A DNA stretch of 5,578 nucleotides from Acholeplasmataceae bacterium. Its GTDB lineage: Bacteria; Bacillota; Negativicutes; Acidaminococcales; Acidaminococcaceae. Numbering within the stretch: position 1 is the stretch's first letter; each line of letters begins with the position of its first letter. The position numbers and the translations under genes are program-made. Positions 1 through 4,488 of this stretch are shown here, one piece after another. Location of the stretch: NCBI GenBank assembly GCA_012719555.1, contig JAAYAE010000286.1:1-5578 (forward strand), written 5' to 3'. Below the pieces are notes generated by a model. That model saw only the letters and a program-made list of their open reading frames with translations, did no database searches and had not been told where the DNA came from.

Positions 1-252
1 GCCCGGGCAGTCAACATGTGCATAGTGGCGAGTTTTTGTTTCGTATTCAACGTGGGATGTATTAATGGTAATACCACGTTCTCTTTCCTCAGGAGCCTTA
101 TCAATCATGTTATAATCCATGAATGTAGCGCCGCCTTGAGCCGCCAACACCTTAGTAATAGCAGCAGTCAATGTGGTCTTGCCGTGATCAACGTGACCGA
201 TGGTACCAATATTAGCATGGGGTTTTGTTCTTTGAAATTTTTGTTTAGCCAT
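1..252 (-). CDS. tuf: Elongation factor Tu, N-terminal 84 residues (3' end cut by window edge)
   Basis: EF-Tu is the cytosolic GTPase that carries aminoacyl-tRNA to the ribosomal A site. The visible 84 codons start with MAKQKFQRTK and contain three G-domain motifs: G1 GHVDHGKT at residues 19-26, G2/switch I RGITI at 59-63, and the start of G3, DCPG, at 81-84. The following His, G4, G5 and domains II-III lie beyond position 1. The frame is intact to the edge, so this is truncation by the window, not a pseudogene. The ATG is fixed by an AGGAGG at 261-266 with an 8-nt spacer. It lies 30 nt after the fusA stop, the standard last gene of the str operon. Many bacteria have a second tuf copy elsewhere; that cannot be judged here. 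Confidence 0.97.
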   Translation of the reverse strand, partial: MAKQKFQRTKPHANIGTIGHVDHGKTTLTAAITKVLAAQGGATFMDYNMIDKAPEERERGITINTSHVEYETKTRHYAHVDCPG

Positions 253-260
253 TTTTATTT

Positions 261-266
261 CCTCCT
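261..266 (-). promoter_or_regulatory. Shine-Dalgarno site of tuf
   Basis: This is a perfect AGGAGG on the minus strand, 8 nt before the tuf ATG and inside the 30-nt fusA-tuf gap. The gap contains no hairpin or U-run, which supports co-transcription of fusA and tuf. Confidence 0.85.
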
Positions 267-282
267 AATTTCTTCATTTATT

Positions 283-2367
283 TTATTCTTGCGTTCCCTT
301 TGCTTTGGCAATGATTGCTTCAGCAATGTTTTTCGGAATATCTTCATAGTGATCAACTTCCATGGAGTAATTGCCACGACCTTGAGTCTTGGAACGAAGG
401 TCTGTTGAATAACCAAACATCTCAGAAAGAGGAACAAAAGCATTAATTACTTGAGCTCCGTTTCTAGCTTCCATTCCTTCAATACGTCCACGGCGTGAGT
501 TTAAATCACCAATAACATCACCCATATATTCTTCAGGAACAATAACTTCTACTTTCATATACGGTTCCAAAATTGTCGGATTAGCTCTTAAAGCACCAGC
601 TTTAAAACCCATAGATCCTGCAATTTTAAAGGCCATTTCCGAAGAATCTACTTCATGATAAGAACCATCATAAACAGTAACTCCGATGTCAACCATAGGG
701 AACCCTGAAAGCACGCCATTTTCCATTGCCTCTTTAACACCGGCCTCGATAGGTCCGATATATTCTTTAGGAATAGCACCACCAACGACTTTGTTTTCAA
801 ACTTGAACCCTTCGCCGACTTCCAAAGGTGTAAGTTCCAACCAGCAATGACCATATTGGCCCTTACCACCGGACTGACGAACGAATTTTCCTTCGGCTTT
901 GACGGATTTACGAATTGTTTCACGATAAGCAACTTGAGGGTTACCAACCGTGCAACCAACGTTGAATTCACGAAGAAGTCTATCTACGATAATATCCAAA
1001 TGTAACTCGCCCATACCGGAAATAATAGTTTGAGATGACTCCGGATCTGTGTGAACACGGAACGTAGGATCTTCTTCAGCTAATTTTTGTAAAGCAACGC
1101 CCATTTTTTCTTGATCAGCTTTAGTTTTAGGTTCAACTGCTACCGAAATAACAGGTTCAGGGAAAACCATTGATTCAAGAATTATTGGATGTTTTTCATC
1201 GCAAAGAGTGTCACCGGTAGTTGTATCTTTCAAGCCAACAGCAGCAGCAATATCACCGCTATAAGCTTCTCCTATTTCCACACGATGATTAGCATGCATC
1301 CTTAAAATACGGCCTATGCGTTCTCTCTTGCCCTTTGTGGAATTATACACATAAGAACCAGCAGCTAACACACCGGAATATACTCTGAAGAATGCTAACC
1401 TTCCAACAAAAGGATCTGTTGCAATTTTGAATGCCAATGCGGAGAAGGGAAGTTCATCGCTAGAAGCGCGTTCATCTTCTGCACCGGTATCAGGATTGAC
1501 ACCTTTAATTGGAGGAATATCCGTAGGAGCAGGCATATAGGCAACAACTGCGTCAAGCAACGGTTGTACACCTTTGTTCTTATAAGAAGAACCGCAACAT
1601 ACCGGACACATTTTGCAAGCAATTGTTTGCTTACGAATGCCCATGTTTATTTCGTCTTCAGTAAGATCTTCGCCTTCCAAATATTTCATCATTAATTCAT
1701 CATCGCTTTCAGCTACTGCCTCCAGCAATTTTTGACGATATTCTTGAGCTTTTTCCAGCATGTCTGCAGGAATCTCAATGAATTCTTCGTCTTTACCTAA
1801 TTGGTCACCGTATACAATTCCGCGCATTTTTATTAAATCAATCATGCCCACAAAAGTATCTTCAAAGCCAATAGGAATTTGAATTGGCACTGCATTAGCG
1901 TTTAAGCGCTTGCGCATCATGTCAACTACATTATAAAAATCTGCGCCTGTAATATCCATCTTGTTCACATAAGCCATACGTGGAACATTATATTTATCAG
2001 CCTGGCGCCAAACTGTTTCTGATTGAGGTTCAACCCCGCCCTTTGCGCAAAATACCGCAACAGAGCCATCAAGTACACGTAGGGAGCGTTCAACTTCAAC
2101 TGTGAAATCAACGTGACCCGGTGTATCTATAATATTGATTGTATGTCCCAACCAGTGGCAAGTAGTAGCTGCAGAAGTGATAGTAATACCACGTTCTTGC
2201 TCTTGAACCATCCAGTCCATTGTAGCACCACCATCGTGAACTTCACCTATCTTATGAGTCTTACCGGTATAAAACAGGATACGCTCGGTGGTAGTGGTCT
2301 TGCCGGCATCAATATGAGCCATGATACCGATATTTCTTGTTTTCTCTAGGGGAAACTCTCTGGCCAC
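283..2367 (-). CDS. fusA: Elongation factor G, 694 aa, GTG start
   Basis: EF-G is the cytosolic GTPase that drives tRNA-mRNA translocation and, with ribosome recycling factor, ribosome recycling. The length is normal for bacterial EF-G (about 690-704 aa). G-domain motifs seen are G1 AHIDAGKT at 17-24, G2 RGITI at 59-63, G3 DTPGH at 81-85, G4 NKMD at 135-138 and G5 GSSYKNKG at 259-266. The G' insertion spans roughly 160-250. Domain II carries DPFVGRL at 318-324, domain III has the GMGELHLD stretch at 451-458, and domain IV has the HEVDSSEMAF tip loop. The start codon is GTG, fixed by AAGGAGGAG at 2374-2382. An odd point is four clustered cysteines at residues 251, 254, 257 and 258, just before G5. 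The gene sits 27 nt after rpsG and 30 nt before tuf, the classical str operon order. Confidence 0.98.
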   Translation of the reverse strand: MAREFPLEKTRNIGIMAHIDAGKTTTTERILFYTGKTHKIGEVHDGGATMDWMVQEQERGITITSAATTCHWLGHTINIIDTPGHVDFTVEVERSLRVLDGSVAVFCAKGGVEPQSETVWRQADKYNVPRMAYVNKMDITGADFYNVVDMMRKRLNANAVPIQIPIGFEDTFVGMIDLIKMRGIVYGDQLGKDEEFIEIPADMLEKAQEYRQKLLEAVAESDDELMMKYLEGEDLTEDEINMGIRKQTIACKMCPVCCGSSYKNKGVQPLLDAVVAYMPAPTDIPPIKGVNPDTGAEDERASSDELPFSALAFKIATDPFVGRLAFFRVYSGVLAAGSYVYNSTKGKRERIGRILRMHANHRVEIGEAYSGDIAAAVGLKDTTTGDTLCDEKHPIILESMVFPEPVISVAVEPKTKADQEKMGVALQKLAEEDPTFRVHTDPESSQTIISGMGELHLDIIVDRLLREFNVGCTVGNPQVAYRETIRKSVKAEGKFVRQSGGKGQYGHCWLELTPLEVGEGFKFENKVVGGAIPKEYIGPIEAGVKEAMENGVLSGFPMVDIGVTVYDGSYHEVDSSEMAFKIAGSMGFKAGALRANPTILEPYMKVEVIVPEEYMGDVIGDLNSRRGRIEGMEARNGAQVINAFVPLSEMFGYSTDLRSKTQGRGNYSMEVDHYEDIPKNIAEAIIAKAKGTQE

Positions 2368-2373
2368 TAGTTA

Positions 2374-2382
2374 CTCCTCCTT
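2374..2382 (-). promoter_or_regulatory. Shine-Dalgarno site fixing the GTG start of fusA
   Basis: The minus strand reads AAGGAGGAG, with core AGGAGG at 2376-2381, 8 nt before GTG at 2365-2367. There is no ATG in frame nearby, and translation from GTG gives the expected EF-G N-terminus MAREFPLEKTRN. The non-ATG start is therefore well supported. Confidence 0.85.
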
Positions 2383-2394
2383 CACATTCTTGTA

Positions 2395-2865
2395 TTACCA
2401 GCGATAGTGTGCAAAAGCTTTATTAGCCTCTGCCATCTTATGAGTGTCTTCACGTTTCTTCACAGCAGCACCGGTGCTGTTAGCAGCATCCATTATTTCA
2501 CCTGCTACGCGTTCGCACATAGTTTTTTCTCCGCGCAAGCGAGAATAGTTTACCAACCAACGAATACCTAAGGTTGTTTTACGATCAGCTCTTACTTCAA
2601 TCGGCACTTGGTAGTTAGCACCACCAACACGACGAGCACGTACTTCCAAAATAGGCATTACATTTTTCATAGCAACATCAAATACTTCCAATGGATCTTT
2701 GCCGGTTTTAGAACGGACAAGATCAAAAGCATCATATACTATGCGTTCAGCTACACCTTTTTTGCCATCAAGCATAATTTTATTAATAAATCTAGTTAAT
2801 AATTTTGAACCATACACCGGATCCGGTAGTACGTCTCTTTTAGTCACAGGACCTTTTCTTGGCAT
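2395..2865 (-). CDS. rpsG: 30S ribosomal protein S7, 156 aa
   Basis: S7 nucleates folding of the 3' major domain of 16S rRNA and forms part of the small-subunit head near the E site. The product is 156 aa, the standard bacterial length. It begins MPRKGPVTKRDVLPDPVYGS and ends in the conserved ANKAFAHYRW. The RARRVGGANYQVPIEV block and the GIRWLVNYSR block are intact. An upstream in-frame ATG nine codons earlier is rejected because AAGGAGG at 2873-2879 sits 7 nt before this ATG and family members start with MPRK. In E. coli, S7 is the translational autoregulator of this operon, acting on the rpsL-rpsG spacer. The spacer here is 46 nt with no obvious matching structure, so the same control cannot be claimed. 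Confidence 0.98.
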   Translation of the reverse strand: MPRKGPVTKRDVLPDPVYGSKLLTRFINKIMLDGKKGVAERIVYDAFDLVRSKTGKDPLEVFDVAMKNVMPILEVRARRVGGANYQVPIEVRADRKTTLGIRWLVNYSRLRGEKTMCERVAGEIMDAANSTGAAVKKREDTHKMAEANKAFAHYRW

Positions 2866-2872
2866 GTGTCTT

Positions 2873-2879
2873 CCTCCTT
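2873..2879 (-). promoter_or_regulatory. Shine-Dalgarno site fixing the rpsG start
   Basis: The minus strand reads AAGGAGG, 7 nt before the ATG at 2863-2865. It lies inside the would-be coding part of a longer in-frame ORF, which decides in favour of the MPRKGP start over the ATG nine codons upstream. Confidence 0.85.
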
Positions 2880-2911
2880 CGTTAAATATCAATTCATAGT
2901 GTTTATTCTAA

Positions 2912-3286
2912 TTATTTCTTTGCACGTTTAGCTCCGTATTTAGAACGGGACTGGTTGCGGTTAGCAACTCCGGCAGCATCAAGCGCACCACGAATGATAT
3001 GATAACGAACACCCGGAAGATCTTTTACTCTTCCGCCTCTAATAAGAACAACGCTATGTTCTTGTAGATTGTGGCCGATACCTGGAATATACGCTGTAAC
3101 TTCAATTCCGTTTGTTAAACGAACACGAGCAACCTTACGCAAAGCAGAGTTAGGTTTCTTAGGTGTTGTAGTATAAACTCTTGTACAAACGCCACGCTTT
3201 TGGGGTGAATTTTTCAACGCCGGAGCTGTGGATTTTTGACTAAGTACCTCTCTACCTTTACGAACCAACTGGTTTATTGTAGGCAT
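2912..3286 (-). CDS. rpsL: 30S ribosomal protein S12, 124 aa
   Basis: S12 lies at the decoding centre of the small subunit and affects translational accuracy. The 124-residue length matches E. coli S12, so residues align directly. The TTTPKKPNSALRKV loop has Lys43, and the RVKDLPGVRYH loop has Lys88, Asp89 and Pro91. These are wild-type residues at the positions where streptomycin-resistance or dependence changes usually occur, so no rpsL-type resistance is visible. Asp89 is the residue beta-methylthiolated in several bacteria. The start is fixed by AAGGAGGTG at 3292-3300, with AGGAGG 7 nt before ATG. It is 46 nt ahead of rpsG. Upstream it is separated from rplGB by a 70-nt gap holding a hairpin and a possible promoter. 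Confidence 0.98.
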   Translation of the reverse strand: MPTINQLVRKGREVLSQKSTAPALKNSPQKRGVCTRVYTTTPKKPNSALRKVARVRLTNGIEVTAYIPGIGHNLQEHSVVLIRGGRVKDLPGVRYHIIRGALDAAGVANRNQSRSKYGAKRAKK

Positions 3287-3291
3287 ATCGG

Positions 3292-3300
3292 CACCTCCTT
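3292..3300 (-). promoter_or_regulatory. Extended Shine-Dalgarno site of rpsL
   Basis: The minus strand reads AAGGAGGTG, nine bases complementary to the 16S rRNA 3' end, with AGGAGG (3294-3299) 7 nt before ATG. It is the longest such match in the window, as expected for a highly expressed ribosomal protein gene. Confidence 0.85.
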
Positions 3301-3321
3301 CCCAAATAATTAGATTTAATG

Positions 3322-3327
3322 ATTATA
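3322..3327 (-). promoter_or_regulatory. Possible internal -10 element upstream of rpsL
   Basis: The minus strand has a perfect TATAAT that overlaps the end of the U-tract of the preceding hairpin. Transcription from it would start near 3315 and give a leader of about 29 nt before rpsL. No good -35 lies 16-18 nt upstream (the best candidates match TTGACA at no more than about three positions), so this may simply be A/T sequence of the terminator tail. Confidence 0.3.
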
Positions 3328-3353
3328 AAAACCCTCCTACGAGTGTAGTAAGG
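3327..3353 (-). terminator. Candidate attenuator/terminator between rplGB and rpsL
   Basis: On the minus strand CCTTACTAC (3345-3353) can pair with GTAGGAGGG (3332-3340) around a 4-nt ACTC loop. Of nine positions, seven are Watson-Crick pairs, one is G-U and one is an A-G mismatch. Five U residues follow directly (3327-3331). It begins 3 nt after the rplGB stop. The mismatch and short U-run suggest partial rather than full termination, which would set a lower rpsL-rpsG-fusA-tuf level from the upstream promoter. Pairing was done by eye; no folding energy was computed. Confidence 0.5.
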
Positions 3354-3356
3354 ATC

Positions 3357-3611
3357 CTATCGATCGTTCAGTACCGCAGCCGCTGCTGCTCCAACATGTA
3401 TACCACAAGCTTTTCCAAGCTCTTGCATAGAAAGTTCTTTTTCGCATGGCACTTTATTTTGCAAACAAGCTTGTACAAGTGAAGCGGTAACATGTTCATC
3501 GGCATCAACAGCAATCAAAACCATCTTTGCCTTGCTGTTGGTTATCGCTTTTTGTGTTTGTTTAACGCCAACCACAGTCTTAGCGCCGTTCTTCAGTAAT
3601 TCAAGAAACAT
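3357..3611 (-). CDS. rplGB: L7Ae-family kink-turn RNA-binding protein (YbxF/RplGB type), 84 aa
   Basis: This is a small bacterial member of the L7Ae/L30e/S12e family. B. subtilis YbxF binds kink-turn RNA and is encoded directly upstream of rpsL. The 84-residue length is typical. The GVKQTQKAI motif at residues 15-23 matches the family's RNA-contact G-x-K-Q stretch. It is followed by the beta strand and turn MVLIAVDADE (30-39) and the C-terminal MQELGKACGIHVGAAAAAVL (62-81). The start is fixed by GGAGG at 3619-3623, 7 nt before ATG; an in-frame start eight codons upstream would run through that site and its MCLFGGVE extension is not family-like. It is the first gene after a strong promoter. 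Its precise cellular role is unsettled in the family. The paralogue YlxQ is less likely because that gene sits beside nusA-infB. Confidence 0.9.
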   Translation of the reverse strand: MFLELLKNGAKTVVGVKQTQKAITNSKAKMVLIAVDADEHVTASLVQACLQNKVPCEKELSMQELGKACGIHVGAAAAAVLNDR

Positions 3612-3618
3612 TTCAACA

Positions 3619-3623
3619 CCTCC
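3619..3623 (-). promoter_or_regulatory. Shine-Dalgarno site fixing the rplGB start
   Basis: The minus strand reads GGAGG, 7 nt before ATG at 3609-3611. It decides the MFLELLKNG start against an in-frame start eight codons further upstream. Confidence 0.8.
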
Positions 3624-3645
3624 AAAAAGACACACCTATTCCGAG

Positions 3646-3657
3646 ATACTTGAGTAT
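3646..3657. promoter_or_regulatory. 12-bp dyad over the predicted transcription start
   Basis: ATACT (3646-3650) and AGTAT (3653-3657) are perfect inverted half-sites separated by 2 bp. The dyad overlaps the last bases of the -10 box and the predicted start point (about 3649-3650). Its position suits a repressor operator. It is short and A/T-rich, so chance is a real alternative. Confidence 0.3.
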
Positions 3658-3684
3658 TGTAACATTCCATACAAAGCGTGTCAA
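3656..3684 (-). promoter_or_regulatory. Strong sigma-A promoter of the rplGB-rpsL-rpsG-fusA-tuf operon
   Basis: On the minus strand the -35 is a perfect TTGACA (3679-3684). The spacer is exactly 17 nt (3662-3678), and the -10 is TACAAT (3656-3661) preceded by an extended TG-T. The predicted start is near 3649-3650, giving a 5' leader of about 38 nt before the rplGB ATG. This near-consensus site fits a highly expressed ribosomal protein operon. It also implies that the operon does not depend on read-through from rpoC, which precedes rplGB in Bacillus. Confidence 0.8.
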
Positions 3685-3969
3685 GCACTTTTTATGTTTT
3701 TTCCTATCGCTAAAACACCATACCATGCCGTTCTTTGTTTACACGCCACCTAGTGACTCATTGTCAAAACACCAAACGCGTTCGACCAATGTAAAAACCC
3801 CTGCATTTAGTGTTTTAAGTTAGACCAATTACTATATATTGCACAATTAGTTAATATTTTCTTATGCTCTGTTTTTCCGATGCCGGCGTAATAAATAAAA
3901 TACCACGGTCATATTATGCACAACCTACAAAAACTTTGAATTATCTCTAATTTGTATTCAATTCCATAG
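3685..3969. other. AT-rich intergenic region upstream of the str operon promoter
   Basis: No convincing gene or structured RNA is visible. Contents on the minus strand include a weaker second promoter candidate: TTGACA at 3762-3767, 18-nt spacer, TGTAAA at 3738-3743. There are three related AAAACAC-type boxes (3712-3722, 3766-3776, and inverted at 3806-3816), a GACCAAT direct repeat (3784-3790 and 3823-3829), and an AACGCGTT palindrome (3775-3782). A weak A/T hairpin (3936-3941 with 3956-3961) followed by U5 at 3929-3933 lies just after the remnant's stop and could be its old terminator. Long upstream regions of ribosomal operons often carry UP elements and regulator sites, but none can be assigned here. 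Confidence 0.5.
3712..3816. repeat. Three copies of an AAAACAC(C/T)A(A/T)A box
   Basis: Copies are AAAACACCATA at 3712-3722, AAAACACCAAA at 3766-3776, and AAAACACTAAA on the minus strand at 3806-3816. The first two are direct repeats 54 bp apart. The second and third form an inverted pair (10 of 11 matching) with a 29-bp centre. The second overlaps the -35 of the weaker upstream promoter candidate. The spacing suggests binding sites for a transcription factor, but no known consensus is recognised. Confidence 0.4.
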
Positions 3970-4314
3970 CTATTTTATATTTTCAATACTGCTATTTCCA
4001 CCTAAACGCCACAACTCTATATTTTTTATACCGTCTTCTTTAGCCAGACTAATACAATAGTTAATGGTAGTGGCATCAGCAAACCAAGCATAATTAAATA
4101 CCATATTAGCTAGAATTTTTTGAACAAAGGCCCTGTCAGCTTTTGGTCCCGGAAGCAAAGTATGCGTCCCGTACAAATTATAGAGCATTACTACATATTC
4201 AGGTCCTGCAATAAAATGGGTAGTACTAAAAGAAGTTCCAGGTGCCAAAGGTACCCTTAATTTTAGTGCTTGAGCTTGCATCTGCAATAATGAGTATGAG
4301 CAGGGGTGTATATT
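3970..4314 (-). pseudogene. Remnant of a GH18-like glycoside hydrolase, internally deleted
   Basis: This is an open stretch of 114 codons between stops, with no ribosome site before its possible starts (TTG at 4285-4287, ATG at 4279-4281). Counting from the TTG, KLRVPLAPG (9-17) and PEYVVMLYNLYG (29-40) plus PGPKAD (46-51) look like the middle-to-late beta strands of a GH18 barrel. WFADATTINY (68-77) and GIKNIELWRLGGN (86-98) look like the final strands, where family members carry an aromatic-D-x-x-T/S motif and end in W-x-L-G. The segment normally between these blocks (tens of residues) is missing near residues 60-67. The DxDxE catalytic motif, which lies earlier in the fold, is also absent. 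I infer a dead, secreted cell-wall or sugar hydrolase relic. The family match is from recalled patterns; an unrelated small ORF cannot be excluded. Confidence 0.5.
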
Positions 4315-4342
4315 CTAATGCTTTTTAATGGCACCGGATTTA

Positions 4343-4364
4343 AACCTTCACAATGTTCTCCTCC
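4343..4364 (-). other. Orphan ribosome site and three-codon frame (GTG AAG GTT TAA)
   Basis: On the minus strand GGAGGAG (4358-4364) is followed after exactly 6 nt by GTG (4349-4351), AAG, GTT and an immediate TAA (4340-4342 is the next codon region). Spacing is ideal for translation, yet no gene follows. Reading on in the same frame past two stops gives a hydrophobic run, PLLILIIADASSS, that resembles a signal-peptide core. The frame then departs from the GH18-like frame downstream. The simplest reading is the ruined 5' end of the pseudogene at 3970-4314. Confidence 0.4.
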
Positions 4365-4432
4365 ATATTTTTCAGCATTTTGGGATGAACATATAAATTA
4401 TTTACAAAACGGTTCTTTACACTAGGAATACT
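4365..4432. other. Spacer with no recognisable feature
   Basis: This A/T-rich sequence lies between the post-pyrophosphatase hairpin and the orphan ribosome site. One minus-strand frame stays open across it but has no ribosome site and no recognisable protein motif. No promoter with both boxes was found. Confidence 0.4.
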
Positions 4433-4471
4433 TAACCTCTGAAAACTAATAGAATTAGACTCCAGAGGTTA
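4433..4471 (-). repeat. Two-tier inverted repeat after the pyrophosphatase gene
   Basis: TAACCTCTG (4433-4441) and CAGAGGTTA (4463-4471) form a perfect 9-bp outer stem. Inside are symmetrical 4-nt by 4-nt unpaired strands, a 5-bp inner stem (CTAAT 4446-4450 with ATTAG 4454-4458) and a 3-nt loop. It starts 17 nt after the pyrophosphatase stop, a position suited to a 3'-end hairpin. No U-run follows on either strand, so it is not a canonical intrinsic terminator. It could protect the mRNA 3' end or be a Rho-associated end. Confidence 0.6.
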
Positions 4472-4488
4472 TAACAGGTCATATAAAA

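Noticed and set aside
16..408. 130-codon plus-strand frame opposite tuf and fusA
   Set aside because: It is antisense to two highly conserved genes, has no ribosome site, and its Cys/Phe/Ser-rich translation is what antisense reading of such genes gives.
2113..2349. Plus-strand frame opposite the EF-G GTPase domain
   Set aside because: It is an antisense shadow of the highly conserved fusA 5' end.
2866..2892. Nine-residue N-terminal extension of S7 (MIFNEGGRH)
   Set aside because: The rpsG Shine-Dalgarno site lies inside it, and S7 proteins start with MPRK at the chosen ATG.
3612..3635. Eight-residue N-terminal extension of the L7Ae-like protein (MCLFGGVE)
   Set aside because: It encodes the ribosome site itself and is not seen in the family as I know it.
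3532..3753. 73-codon plus-strand frame across the rplGB start and operon promoter
   Set aside because: It has no ribosome site, is antisense to the conserved gene and its promoter, and has no recognisable motif.
3640..3969. Search for a tRNA, riboswitch or kink-turn in the operon leader and spacer
   Set aside because: No cloverleaf, no conserved riboswitch core and no bulge followed by tandem G-A/A-G pairs could be made out by eye.
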